Shown: positions 9,577-19,225, counted from the stretch's first letter. The stretch: DNA of 64,000 nt from Cupriavidus phytohabitans (GCF_000426345.1 NZ_AUFE01000008.1:124001-188000); one strand, 5' to 3'. A program made the numbers and translations. Notes: a model not told the origin generated them from the sequence alone.

Positions 9577-10466
9577 AGCTGTCTCCTTTTCGGGTCGAAG
9601 TGGTCGCGCAGCCAGTCGCCCAGCAGGTTGGACGCCAGGCAGGTCGCCATGATGGCCAGCCCCGGCATGGTGATGGCCCACCATGCATTGGTGATGTAGT
9701 TGCGCGCGTCGGCCAGCATCAGGCCCCAGGACACGTCGGGTTGCTGGATGCCCAGGCCGAGGAAGCTCAGCGAGGCCTCGAAGATGATCACCTGGCCGAC
9801 CTGCAGCGTGGCCAGTACCAGCAGCGTATTGAGCAGGTTGGGCAGCAGGTGGCGGCGGAAGATGGTGACAGTGCCGCAGCCGGCCACGCGCGCCAGCGCC
9901 ACGTAGTCGCGCTGCTTCAGCGACATCACCTCGCCGCGCACGATGCGCGCGTACCAGGTCCAGTAGGTGATCACGATGACCAGCACCACGGTCTCGAAGC
10001 CCGGGCCCAGCACCGCGGCCAGCACCAGTGCCAGCGCCAGCGCCGGGATCGACATCTGGATATCGACCAGCCGCATGATCAGCGCGTCGAGGCGCCCGCC
10101 GAAGTAGCCGGCCAGCATGCCTGCCACGGTGCCGATGCCGCCCGAGATCAGGATGGCGTACAGCGCCACCACCAGCGAAATGCGCGTGCCGGCCATGATG
10201 CGGCTGAGCAGGTCGCGGCCCATGTTGTCTGTGCCGAGCGGATAAGCCCAGCTGCCGCCTTGCAGCCATGCCGGCGGCTGGAATGCGAGGCCGAGGTCGA
10301 GGCCGTTGGGGTCGTGCGGCAGCAGCGCTTCGCCGCCGATGGCGCAGGCCAGCAGCAGCGGGAACACGGCCAGCGCGAACCAGGGCAGGGTGCCCAGCTC
10401 GCGCCGGCGCCGCTTGCGGGCCAGCGGCGCCGCCGTGGATGCGGGAGGGATGGCGATCTCAGGCAT
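9573..10466 (-). CDS. Peptide/nickel-type ABC transporter permease (DppC/OppC class)
   Basis: Inner-membrane permease of 297 residues with a basic cytoplasmic N-terminus (RKRRRREL), an N-terminal membrane helix, and the binding-protein-dependent transport domain with about five further helices. The DppC-type segment PLGTDNMGRDLLSRIMAGTR is present, as is the ATPase-coupling loop with LARVAGCG. It forms a heterodimer with the DppB-type permease, whose gene it overlaps by eight bases; its own stop overlaps the next ATPase gene. Confidence 0.9.
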   Translation of the reverse strand: MPEIAIPPASTAAPLARKRRRRELGTLPWFALAVFPLLLACAIGGEALLPHDPNGLDLGLAFQPPAWLQGGSWAYPLGTDNMGRDLLSRIMAGTRISLVVALYAILISGGIGTVAGMLAGYFGGRLDALIMRLVDIQMSIPALALALVLAAVLGPGFETVVLVIVITYWTWYARIVRGEVMSLKQRDYVALARVAGCGTVTIFRRHLLPNLLNTLLVLATLQVGQVIIFEASLSFLGLGIQQPDVSWGLMLADARNYITNAWWAITMPGLAIMATCLASNLLGDWLRDHFDPKRRQL

Positions 10467-11370
10467 GGCGGATCCTCGGGTCGATCAGTCCGTAGCTCAG
10501 GTCGACCAGCAGGTTGGACAGCACGAACAGCACGGAGGTGAGCATCACGCCCGCCTGCACCACGGGGAAATCGCGCGCGAACACCGCTTCGACCACGGTG
10601 CGGCCGACGCCCGGCCAGGCGAAGATGACTTCCACCACGAAAGCGCCGCCCAGCATCGCCGCGAAATACACGCCGAGGATGGTGACCAGCGGGATCGCCG
10701 CATTGCGCAGCGCGTACTTCCACACCAGCACGCCTTCCGGCAGGCCCATGGCGCGGCCCATGCGGATGTAGTCGCTGTCGAGCACGTCGAGCATGGCCGA
10801 GCGCACCACCCGCGTCTGCGCCGCCACCGGATACCAGCCCAGCGCGATCGCTGGCAGCACCAGGCTGTTCCACGAATCGCGCCCGAATGCCGGCAGCCAG
10901 TTCAACTGCACCGCGAAGAACAGGATCAGCAGCAGCCCGACCCAGAAGTTGGGCATGGCCTGCCCGAGCATGGCGAAGACCTTGGCGAAGCGGTCGAACC
11001 ATGAGCCGCGGTACACCGCCGACAGCACGCCGAACGGCACCGCCATCGCGATCGAGAAGCCCAGCGCGGCCAGCGCCAGTTCCACCGTGGCCGGCAGACG
11101 TTCCAGGATCAGGCCAAGTGCCGGCTCCTGCCAGCGGTAGGAGTTGCCGAAGTCGCCGGTGACGGCATGGCTGAGGAAGACCAGGTACTGCGCCACCAGC
11201 GGCTGGTCCAGGCCGAGGTGCTGCCGGGTCTGCTCGATCACCTGGGGCGGCGCATCGGCCGGCAACAGCAGGGCAAGCGGGTCGCCGGACAGGCGCGAGA
11301 TCAGGAAGATGATCACGCTCGCGCCCAGTATGCTGATCAGTCCGTGCAGCAGGCGTTTCGCGATGGGCAT
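10459..11370 (-). CDS. Peptide/nickel-type ABC transporter permease (DppB/OppB class)
   Basis: Inner-membrane permease, 303 residues. It starts MPIAKRLLHGLISILGASVI, a typical DppB first helix, with DPLALLLP soon after. The coupling-helix region contains YIRMGRAMGLPEGVL, and the protein ends NLLVDLSYGLIDPRIRHA. The ATG at 11370 is preferred over the longer frame (to 11421), which adds no membrane or homologous sequence. A strong hairpin (11404-11442) separates it from the binding-protein gene. Confidence 0.9.
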   Translation of the reverse strand: MPIAKRLLHGLISILGASVIIFLISRLSGDPLALLLPADAPPQVIEQTRQHLGLDQPLVAQYLVFLSHAVTGDFGNSYRWQEPALGLILERLPATVELALAALGFSIAMAVPFGVLSAVYRGSWFDRFAKVFAMLGQAMPNFWVGLLLILFFAVQLNWLPAFGRDSWNSLVLPAIALGWYPVAAQTRVVRSAMLDVLDSDYIRMGRAMGLPEGVLVWKYALRNAAIPLVTILGVYFAAMLGGAFVVEVIFAWPGVGRTVVEAVFARDFPVVQAGVMLTSVLFVLSNLLVDLSYGLIDPRIRHA

Positions 11371-11403
11371 GACAGGCTCCGTGGGGATGGCGTCAGCGGG
11401 GAT

Positions 11404-11442
11404 GCCGCGTCCGGCGCGCACGCGGCGCGTGGCGGACGCGGC
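11404..11442 (-). repeat. Intercistronic hairpin between binding-protein and permease genes
   Basis: A perfect 10-bp inverted repeat, GCCGCGTCCG (11404-11413) and CGGACGCGGC (11433-11442), with a GC-rich 19-nt loop. There is no T-tract, so it is unlikely to be a terminator. Such hairpins after binding-protein genes commonly stabilise the upstream mRNA and let the binding protein be made in excess over the membrane parts; that role is inferred here. Confidence 0.6.
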
Positions 11443-11448
11443 GGCGGG

Positions 11449-13061
11449 TCAGCGCTGCTTCCAGCTCACTTCCTGGAACGAGCGCCAGTAGTCGCGGATG
11501 GGCCAGGGCACGTAATCGATCTTGTTGTCGCGCCAGGCAAAGGTCACCAGCGGCCGGTACGTCGGCAGCCCACCCAGCACGCGCTCCTGCTTGAGCCGCG
11601 CGATCTGCTTCAGCAACGCGGTGCGCGCGGCGGGATCCATGGTGTGGCGCTGTTTCTCGACCAGGGCATCGACCTCGGGGTCGTTGGTGTAGGAGTAAGT
11701 GCCCCAGCCGCCGCCGCCCTGGTAGCTGTGCAGGTGGCCGGACCACGCCAGGCCGGGGTCGCCGGGCAGGCCCTGCGACCACATCCAGCTCAGCACGCCA
11801 TCCATTTCGGGCGGGCCGGAGCGGCCGCGCTTGCCAAGGCTGATCCACGCTCCGTATTCCAGGTTGCGCACCTGGCAGCGGATGCCGACCGAGCTCAGGT
11901 AGGCGTACATGGCTTCGCCGACTTCCTTCACGCCCGGCTCGCGCGGCGTGGTGAGGTTGTAGCAGGGCGTGTCGAAACCGTTGGGATAGCCCGCCTGCTT
12001 CAGCAGCTCGCGCGCACGCTTCTGGTCGAACGGGTAGGGCTTGAGCGCGGGATCGTAGCCGTTCGATTCCCTGCCCACCTGCGCGTAGCGCTCGCCCTGG
12101 CCGAACAGCACGCGCTTGATGATGGCGTCGACGTCGATCGCATGCGCCGCCGCCTGCCGCACGCGCACGTCGTTGAACGGCGACTTCGGCATCTGCGTGT
12201 TGAAGTTGAGGAAGAGGTTGTTGCCGCTCACCAGCGTGACGGTTTTCACGCCCGGCATCTTCTTGAACTCATCGACCATCGAGGGCGGCACATTGTCGAT
12301 GAAATCGACCTTGCCGGTCTTGAACGCCGCCACCCGGGTCAGATCCTCGGGGATCACCTTGATGGTCAGTTCCTTGACGCCCGGGCGCTTTTCCTTGTTC
12401 CAGTAGCCGTCGAAGGCTTCCAGCTTGAGCTCGTCCTTGACGGTGCGCGAGACGAACTTCCACGGGCCGGTGCCGACGGGCTTGCGCGCGAATTCTTCCT
12501 CGCCGACCTTCTGGATGTACTTCTTGGGCATCGCCCACAGCTGCATGTTGCCGACGATGAACTGCGCATCGGGCTCCTTGAAATGCAGCTTGAAGTGGTG
12601 TGGGTCGACGATCTCGAAGCGTTCGATCGACGAGACGTAGTGCGAGAAGAAGCTGCCCTTCGGGTCGCGCTGGCGCTGCCAGGAAAACTCGAAGTCTTCG
12701 GCCGTGAGCGGGTCGCCGTTGTGGAAACGCACGCCTTTGCGCAGTTGCACGTCCAGCACCGGCTTGCCATCCTTGCCGGTCTCCAGCTTCCAGCTTTCAG
12801 CCAGCCAGTTCTCGTCCTTGAGCGCGGCATTGCGGCGCACCAGCATCTCGAAGATCTGGCCAACAAAATAGTGGTCGACGCCGGCAGAGATCTTGACCGG
12901 ATCGAGCGTGGTGGATTCCGCGCCGAAAGCGACGGTGAGGCTGCCGGGGTGGCCGCCGAGGGAGGCGCTGCATTCGCAGCGCCCGTCACCGGCACGGTGG
13001 CTGCGGCCAGCATGCCGGCCAGCAGGCGGCGCCGGGCGGCGTCGGTCAATTTCGGTTGCAT
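11449..13061 (-). pseudogene. Peptide-type ABC transporter substrate-binding protein, apparent frameshift
   Basis: Family 5 extracellular solute-binding protein feeding the permeases encoded downstream. The ATG at 13061 has an excellent AGGAGG site and encodes a signal peptide (MQPKLTDAARRRLLAGMLAA, then ...ANAAPP), but that frame then leaves the protein. The mature domain (SLTVAFGAESTTLDPVKIS, later LRKGVRFHNGDPLTAEDFEF) continues in another frame to the stop at 11449. One extra base near 12955-12965 would restore a single reading frame of about 537 residues. As written, translation from 13061 ends near 12366. It may be a sequencing error, a recent mutation or a true pseudogene. No other lesion is visible in the remaining 500 codons. 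Confidence 0.8.
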
Positions 13062-13120
13062 GGTGTCTCCTCCTGTGGCGCCGTCGGATGCGGCGTGGTT
13101 GGTATGAAGAACGGGCCCGC

Positions 13121-13915
13121 TCAACGCGGGAAACTGTTCTCGAGCTGACGCACCACGTCCAGCAGGCGCGGGCGCACCTCGTCGAGCAGGAACGACGGGG
13201 ACAGGCGGAACGCCGGCCCGCCCACGTTGATCGCCATCGGCGCCATGCCATGGCCCGGCGCGAAGCCGCGCGCAATGCCGTGGACGTCTTTCTGCCAGTC
13301 GCCCATCGAGCAGGCCACGCCAAGCGCGCGGTGGTCGGCGAGCGCCTGCTCGATGCCCCGAAGCAGCCGCGGCCACGCCACGTCGTCGATCTCTCGCACC
13401 TGCTCCAGGAAGTCCTGCCGCTGCTCCGGCGGCACCACCGCCAGCCAGGCCCGGCCGATGGCCGACGTGGCCACCGGGATGCGCGAGCCGGTATCGAGCG
13501 TGAGTGCGATGGCCTCGGCGCTGCGGCAATGCTCCACATAGATCATCGAGAAGCGGTCGCGCGTGCCCAGCGAGACCGTGCCGCCGGAGAAATCCGCCAG
13601 TTCCTGCATCAGCGGACGGGCCACCTTGCGGATATCCAGCCGCGACAGCATGGCGCTGCCCAGCCGCAGGCAGGCCGTGCCCAGGCTGTACTTGCTGCTG
13701 CCGTGTTCGTGCGCCAGGTAGCCCAGCCGCGTCAGCGTCGAGGTCAGGCGCGACACCGTGGACTTGGGCAGCCGGCAGCGCTCGGCGATCTCCTGGTTGC
13801 CCAGCGCGCGGTCGCTGGTGCGGAAGCAGGCCAGCACTTCCAGCCCGCGCGCCAGCGCGGTGACGAAGTGGCGGTCCGCCTTGGCGGCGCCGCCCGGTGT
13901 GGATCGGTCATGCAT
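13121..13915 (-). CDS. IclR-family transcriptional regulator
   Basis: 264 residues. The N-terminal winged helix-turn-helix contains ALGNQEIAERCRLPKSTVSR followed by LTRLGYL, and the C-terminal IclR effector-binding domain shows GTRDRFSMIYVEHCRS and IGRAWLAVVPPEQR. IclR proteins bind small aromatic or aliphatic acids and control nearby catabolic or transport genes. The start at 13915 follows GAGGAG. It sits between the acyl-CoA ligase gene and the ABC transporter genes on the same strand, so those and the carboxylase gene are its likely targets. Two palindromes upstream of the carboxylase gene are candidate binding sites. Confidence 0.92.
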   Translation of the reverse strand: MHDRSTPGGAAKADRHFVTALARGLEVLACFRTSDRALGNQEIAERCRLPKSTVSRLTSTLTRLGYLAHEHGSSKYSLGTACLRLGSAMLSRLDIRKVARPLMQELADFSGGTVSLGTRDRFSMIYVEHCRSAEAIALTLDTGSRIPVATSAIGRAWLAVVPPEQRQDFLEQVREIDDVAWPRLLRGIEQALADHRALGVACSMGDWQKDVHGIARGFAPGHGMAPMAINVGGPAFRLSPSFLLDEVRPRLLDVVRQLENSFPR

Positions 13916-14007
13916 GGCCGTTGGCTCCTCGGTTTGCCGTTGACCGCCAGCCGCCTGCGTGGCGCGCCCCGTCGGGGCACGCCAGCGCGGCGCGGATTGC
14001 CGCGCGG

Positions 14008-15744
14008 TCAGCGGCTGGCTTCCGCGTCCAGCAATGCCTGCAGCTCGACCTTGCGCACCTTGCCGGTGGCGGTCAGCGGCAACTCGGGCAGGATGCGGAT
14101 CTCGGGCACCTTGTAGACCGCCATCTGCTCGCGGCACCAGGCGTGCAGCGTGTCCGCGGAGGTGCCGTCGGCATGTTCCGGGCGCAGGCGGATAAAGGCC
14201 ACCGGCACCTGGCCCTTGTCCGCGTCGGCGCGGCCCACCACGGCCGAGCCCAGCACCGCCGGGTGGCGCGACAGCAGCACTTCCAGCTCGGAGGGGAACA
14301 CGCTCATGCCGCGCACCTTCAGCATCTCCTTGCGCCGGCCGAGGAAGTGCAGGTAGCCGGCCTCGTCATAGGCGCCGATATCGCCGGTGCGGAACCAGCC
14401 GTCGCGGAACACTTCGGCGTCGACGTCCGGGCGCCCCCAATAGCCCTTGAGCAGCGACGGGGTGCTCACCACGATTTCGCCTTCCGCGCCGATGGGCAAC
14501 ACCGCGCCGGTGTCGAAGTCGCAGATCTTGATGCGCGTGCCCGGCACGGGCAGGCCGACGAAGACCGGGCGGCCGCGCAGGTCCATGTCGTCGGCCTGCA
14601 TGCCGGTGGTGAAGGTGTCGCTGGTATGGGTCTCGGTCATGCCCCACGCGCCCTCGGCAATGATGCTGCCGGTGAGCGCGTGCCAGCGCTGGCGTATGTC
14701 GGGCGTGATCTTGCGGATGAACGAGGCGGCGCGCGTGTGCTGCAGCGAACTCAGGTCGTAGCCGCCGGCGTCGGGGTGGTTCATCAGCTCGACGGCGTTG
14801 TCCACCACCAGGAAGGTGCGGTTGACGCGATAGCGCGCGATCGCGGCCATCACCGCCACCGGATCCCAGCGCGCCAGCAGCACGAGGGTGGCACCGCTGA
14901 AGACCGGGCTGATCAGCCCGAGGTTCTCGCCGGCGATCCAGAACATCGGCAGGAAGTTGAGCATCACCTCGTCGGAGCCTTCTGCCAGGCTGCCGGCGTC
15001 GGCGCTGCCGGACATCGCGTACGAGGCCGCCGCGGTGTAGACCATGTCGCGCTGCGTGTGCATGCAGCCCTTGGGCAGGCCGGTGGTGCCGCCGGTGTAG
15101 TTGAGCGCGGCCAGCGCGTCCAGGTCCACCGGCGGCAGCGCGCCGGCCGGCCCGGTCTGGCGCAGCGCGTGCAGCAGGTCGGTGGCACCCTTCACCTCCA
15201 GCGGCGGCGCATCCAGGCCGGCGGGCAGCGGCAGCGTGGGCTGGTCCGGCAGCATCGCGCCCGCACTGGTGGTGTAGATGGTGCGCAACCGTGTCTGCGC
15301 GCGCACCGACATCAGCAGCGGCGCCAATTGGTCCTGCACGATGATGGTGGTGGCGCCGGCATCGTTCAGCTCGTAGACCAGTTCGTGTTCCTTGAAGAGC
15401 GGGTTGACCGGCACATAGACCGCGCCCAGTTTCAGGATGCCGTAGAAGGCCACGTGGAACTGCGGGCAATTGCCCATCATCACCGCGACCCGGTCGCCTG
15501 CGCCGATGCCGTCGGCCCTGAGCCGCGCGGCGCAGCGCTCGGACAGGTCGTCGAGTTCGGCATAGGTGACGGTGGCGCCGTACCACTCCAGCGCGGGATG
15601 GCGGGGCCGCTTGCGCGCCCACGCGCGCAGGTAGTCGCCCAGCGGCGCTTCGCCGTGCGGATAGGCCGGGGCGGTGGGCAGGCCGGCGGGCCAGATCTTG
15701 CGATGCCGGGCTTCCAGGTCTTCGAAGAACGCTTGTTCGTTCAT
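14008..15744 (-). CDS. AMP-dependent acyl-CoA synthetase/ligase
   Basis: 578 residues of the ANL superfamily, which activates a carboxylic acid to acyl-AMP and then acyl-CoA. The P-loop YTGGTTGLPKG is near residue 215, then GAWGMTETHTSDTF (the A5 region), GWFRTGDIGAYDEAGYLHFLG (A7-A8 with the hinge) and the C-terminal catalytic Lys region LTATGKVRKVEL. No membrane segment. It resembles CaiC/medium-chain ligases more than acetyl-CoA synthetase, but the substrate cannot be set. Together with the downstream carboxylase it suggests activation and then carboxylation of an imported or internal acid. Confidence 0.88.
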   Translation of the reverse strand: MNEQAFFEDLEARHRKIWPAGLPTAPAYPHGEAPLGDYLRAWARKRPRHPALEWYGATVTYAELDDLSERCAARLRADGIGAGDRVAVMMGNCPQFHVAFYGILKLGAVYVPVNPLFKEHELVYELNDAGATTIIVQDQLAPLLMSVRAQTRLRTIYTTSAGAMLPDQPTLPLPAGLDAPPLEVKGATDLLHALRQTGPAGALPPVDLDALAALNYTGGTTGLPKGCMHTQRDMVYTAAASYAMSGSADAGSLAEGSDEVMLNFLPMFWIAGENLGLISPVFSGATLVLLARWDPVAVMAAIARYRVNRTFLVVDNAVELMNHPDAGGYDLSSLQHTRAASFIRKITPDIRQRWHALTGSIIAEGAWGMTETHTSDTFTTGMQADDMDLRGRPVFVGLPVPGTRIKICDFDTGAVLPIGAEGEIVVSTPSLLKGYWGRPDVDAEVFRDGWFRTGDIGAYDEAGYLHFLGRRKEMLKVRGMSVFPSELEVLLSRHPAVLGSAVVGRADADKGQVPVAFIRLRPEHADGTSADTLHAWCREQMAVYKVPEIRILPELPLTATGKVRKVELQALLDAEASR

Positions 15745-15806
15745 TCCTGCTGTCTCCTGTCGCTATTGTCCTGACTGTCCGTGCCGTGCCGTGCCGGCCG
15801 TTGCCG

Positions 15807-18800
15807 CTACCAGGCGTCGACGTAGCTTCGCACCGGCCGGTCCGGATTCGCCGCGCCGGCGTCCAGGCCGCTGACCAGCCACTGGCGCGTGGCCGCGGGG
15901 TCGATCACGGCGTCGATCTCCAGCGCCGCCGCCGCGTTGATGGCGTGGCCGCGTTCGTACATCTGAGCTACCAGCTGCTGGTACAGCGCGTCGCGCTGCG
16001 GGCCCGCCGGCAGCGCTTCCAGCTCCTTGCGGAAGCCCAGCCGCACCGCGCCTTCCAGGCCCATGCCGCCGAACTCGCCGGTCGGCCACGACACCGTGAA
16101 CGACGGCGCGCGGAAGCCGCCCGCCGCCATCGCCATCGCGCCCAGGCCATAGCCCTTGCGCAGCACCACCGCCAGGAACGGCACGCGCAGCTTGGCGCCG
16201 ATCACGAACATGCGCGACACGTGCCGCACCTGCGCGCGCGCCTCGACCTCCGGGCCGACCATGAAGCCCGGTGTGTCGATCAGCGAGACGATGGGCAGCC
16301 CGTGCGCGTTGCACAGCTGCATGAAGCGCGCGGCCTTGTCCGCGGCGTCGGCGTCGATGGCGCCGCCGAGGTGGCGCGGATTGCTGGCGAGGATGCCCAC
16401 CGGCCGCCCCTCGATGCGCGCCAGCGCGGTGTGGATGCCGGTGCCGAAGCCGGCGCGCAGTTCCAGCACACTGCCGGCGTCGGCCAGGCCGGCGATGGCG
16501 GCACGGGTGTCGTACACGCGCAGGCGGTTCTCCGGCACCACTTGGCGCAACGCCATCGGATCCGGCGCCTGCCAGTCGGCGACGCGGCCCTGGAACATCG
16601 ACAGGTAGTGCCTCGCCGCGGCCACGGCGGCAGCTTCGTCGTCGACCAGCAGGTCGGCCACGCCGTTGTGGTACTGCACCGCGGCCGGGCCGATATCCTC
16701 GGGGCGGAACACCCCCAGGCCGCCGCCTTCGATCATGGCGGGACCGGCCATGCCGATATTGGCGTTGCGTGTCGTGATGATCAGGTCGCAGCAGCCCAGC
16801 AGCGCGGCGTTGCCGGCGAAGCAGCGCCCGGAGGCGATGCCCACCACCGGCACTTCGCCGCTCAGTTCGGCGAATGCGGCGAACGACGGCTGGTACAGGC
16901 CGGCCACCGTGGGAAAATCGACATCACCCGGACGCCCGCCGCCGCCCTCGGCGAAGATCACCGTCGGCAGCCGGTCCCGCAGCGCGACCGCCAGGATGCG
17001 GTCGGTCTTCATGTGGTTGCGCTTGCCCTGGGTGCCGGCCAGCACGGTGGCGTCGTAGGCCAGCACCGCGCAGCGCGCGCGCTCCGGCGCGAACACGCTG
17101 CCGTTGACCGCGCCAGTGCCGGTGATCAGGCCGTCGGCTGGCGTGTTGGCAATCAGGTCGGCCTCGCTGCGCCGGCTGGCCTGCGCGGCCACCGCGAGGC
17201 CGCCGTATTCGCGGAAGCTGCCGGCATCGCACAGGTCGTCGATGTTCTCGCGCGCGGTGCGCTGCCCGCGCGCGCGGCGCCGGGCCACCGCATCGGGGCG
17301 GGCGGCGTCGTAGAGGAAGGCATGGCGGTCGAGCACCCGCTGCAGGTCGGCGCGGATCGCCGACGGGTCGGTGCGCTCGGCCTCGGTGCCGGCCTCGGCG
17401 CCGGCATCGGCCGGTTCCAGCACCAGCATGACCTGGCCTTCGCCAACCTGCGCGCCGGCTTCGGTGCGCAGGTCGATCACGCGCCCGGCGCGTTCGGCCA
17501 CGATGGCGTGCTCCATCTTCATGGCATCGAGCACGGCGACGGTCTGGCCAGCCTTGACCAGCGCGTTGTCGGCCGCCAGCTCGATCACGCGGCCGCCCAT
17601 GGGCGCGCGCACCGCGCACAGGCCTTCGCCCAATTGCTCGTCGAAGCTCGCCGTGCTGGCCGCAGCGGCCACGCTGGCCGGGCTGCCTGTCGCAAGCGCC
17701 TGCCGTGCCTCGCACTGTGCGCCGATCTGCGCGGCACGCTCCAGCAGCTGGGGCAGCGCGGCCTCCATATAGCGCGTGTGCACCTGCTGGCTGGCAAAGT
17801 CGTCGCGCTCGGCCAGCGCGCGCAGCAGGTCGAGATTGGTGTCGATGCCGCCGATATTGAATTCGGCCAGCGCGCGCTGCAGGCGCCGCACCGCGTCCGC
17901 GAACTGCCCGCTGGCCGAGGTGACGATCAGCTTGGCGAGCAGCGTGTCGTAGTGCGCCGACAGTGCGTAGCCGGTATAGCCGTGGGTGTCGACGCGCACG
18001 TCCGGGCCGCTGGGCGGGTCGAAGCGTTCCAGCCGGCCCTGCGCCGGCCGCGCCAGCCCTTGCGCGTCGGTGGACTCGGCATTGACTCGCACCTGGATGG
18101 CATAGCCGCGCGCGCGCGGCGGCTGCTGCGGGTCCAGGCCGAGCTCGGCGAGGCGCCGGCCCTGTGCCAGCCCCAGCTGCACCGCCACCAGGTCGATCCC
18201 GGTCACCTGTTCGGTGACCGTGTGCTCCACCTGCAGGCGCGGATTGGCTTCGATAAAGACAAAGGGCAGGGCGGCGCCGTCGCGCCGCGCGCCGGGCTCG
18301 GGCTCCTCGACCAGGAACTCGAAGGTGCCCAGGCTGCGGTAGCGCGCTTCGCGTGCCAGCGTGCAGGCGGCATCGACGATGCGCCGGCGCAGCGCCGGAT
18401 CCAGTGCCGGGCTGGGCGCGATCTCGACCACCTTCTGGAAGCGGCGCTGCAGCGTGCAGTCGCGCTCGCCCAGCGCGATCACGCTGTGACCGTCGCCGGC
18501 GATCTGCACTTCGATATGGCGCGCACGCGCGACCAGCCGCTCGGCATAAACGGCGTCGACACCGAAGGCCGAGCGCGCCTCCGAGCGGCAGCGCGCGTAG
18601 GCTTCGGGCAGCGCCTCGCGCTCGCGCACCACGCGCATGCCGCGCCCGCCGCCGCCGCCGACCGCCTTGAGCACGATGCCGGCACCGTCCTGTTCGTTGA
18701 AGAAGGCCGTGACCGCCTCCAGCGTGGCGGCGCCGGCGGTGGCCGGCATCACCGGCACGCCGCAGCGCGCCGCCAGCGCCAGCGCGTGGCCCTTGTCGCC

Positions 18801-19133
18801 GAACAGGCTCAGCTGCTCAGGCTCGGGCCCGACGAAGACGAGCTCGGCAGCGGCGCAGGCGCTGGCAAAGTCCGCGCGCTCGCTAAGGAAGCCGTAGCCA
18901 GGGTGGACAGCGTCGCAGCCGGTGGCGCGCGCCGCGTCGATGATGGCGGGAATGTCGAGGTAGGCAGCGGCGCCCTGGCCCTGCAGGGCGACGGCTTCGT
19001 CAGCCAGGAGCCGGTGCCGGCTGGCGTGGTCGTCAGTGGCATAGACGGCCACGGTGGCGATGCCAAGGTCTCGCGCGGCGCGCTGCACGCGCAACGCGAT
19101 CTCGCCGCGGTTGGCGATCAAGAGCTTCTTCAC
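15807..19133 (-). CDS. Single-chain biotin-dependent acyl-CoA carboxylase (BC-BCCP-CT fusion)
   Basis: An 1108-residue protein holding all three parts of an acyl-CoA carboxylase. The biotin carboxylase runs from residue 1 to about 450 (LLIANRGEIALRV, KAVGGGGGRGMR, EANPRLQVEHTVTE). The biotinyl domain has biotin Lys539 in DAMKMEH. The carboxyltransferase covers about 600-1108 (ARENIDDLCDAGSF, GTGIHTALARIEGRPVGILA, SLIDTPGFMVGPEVE). Most bacteria split these functions over two or more chains; the fused layout matches the long-chain/multi-substrate acyl-CoA carboxylases. First gene of the block that continues through the ligase, IclR and ABC transporter. Substrate unknown. Confidence 0.9.
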   Translation of the reverse strand: MKKLLIANRGEIALRVQRAARDLGIATVAVYATDDHASRHRLLADEAVALQGQGAAAYLDIPAIIDAARATGCDAVHPGYGFLSERADFASACAAAELVFVGPEPEQLSLFGDKGHALALAARCGVPVMPATAGAATLEAVTAFFNEQDGAGIVLKAVGGGGGRGMRVVREREALPEAYARCRSEARSAFGVDAVYAERLVARARHIEVQIAGDGHSVIALGERDCTLQRRFQKVVEIAPSPALDPALRRRIVDAACTLAREARYRSLGTFEFLVEEPEPGARRDGAALPFVFIEANPRLQVEHTVTEQVTGIDLVAVQLGLAQGRRLAELGLDPQQPPRARGYAIQVRVNAESTDAQGLARPAQGRLERFDPPSGPDVRVDTHGYTGYALSAHYDTLLAKLIVTSASGQFADAVRRLQRALAEFNIGGIDTNLDLLRALAERDDFASQQVHTRYMEAALPQLLERAAQIGAQCEARQALATGSPASVAAAASTASFDEQLGEGLCAVRAPMGGRVIELAADNALVKAGQTVAVLDAMKMEHAIVAERAGRVIDLRTEAGAQVGEGQVMLVLEPADAGAEAGTEAERTDPSAIRADLQRVLDRHAFLYDAARPDAVARRRARGQRTARENIDDLCDAGSFREYGGLAVAAQASRRSEADLIANTPADGLITGTGAVNGSVFAPERARCAVLAYDATVLAGTQGKRNHMKTDRILAVALRDRLPTVIFAEGGGGRPGDVDFPTVAGLYQPSFAAFAELSGEVPVVGIASGRCFAGNAALLGCCDLIITTRNANIGMAGPAMIEGGGLGVFRPEDIGPAAVQYHNGVADLLVDDEAAAVAAARHYLSMFQGRVADWQAPDPMALRQVVPENRLRVYDTRAAIAGLADAGSVLELRAGFGTGIHTALARIEGRPVGILASNPRHLGGAIDADAADKAARFMQLCNAHGLPIVSLIDTPGFMVGPEVEARAQVRHVSRMFVIGAKLRVPFLAVVLRKGYGLGAMAMAAGGFRAPSFTVSWPTGEFGGMGLEGAVRLGFRKELEALPAGPQRDALYQQLVAQMYERGHAINAAAALEIDAVIDPAATRQWLVSGLDAGAANPDRPVRSYVDAW

Positions 19134-19206
19134 AAGTGTCCCCTTCCGTGCGAAGCGGCTTCACGCAGCCAGTGGGTGCGCGGCACGCTTCTGTCTGTTG
19201 GTTTGT

Positions 19207-19225
19207 GATTCTGCGCAGTGGAATC
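19207..19225. promoter_or_regulatory. Candidate IclR-type operator, proximal
   Basis: GATTCTGCGCAGTGGAATC is a dyad with GATTC/GAATC arms. Its core TTCTGCGCAGTGGAA matches the distal site at 11 of 15 positions. It lies about 75 nt upstream of the carboxylase start. IclR proteins bind short palindromes of this kind, and an IclR gene sits in the same block. Binding is inferred. Confidence 0.4.

Noticed and set aside
13062-13539. Upstream extension of the binding-protein reading frame to 13539
   Set aside because: It overlaps the IclR gene in another frame and has no signal peptide. The real start is the ATG at 13061 with a strong ribosome-binding site, reached by a frameshift.
15786-19208. A 1140-codon open frame on the plus strand opposite the acyl-CoA carboxylase
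   Set aside because: Antisense shadow of a gene with complete biotin carboxylase and carboxyltransferase motifs; no recognisable domain.
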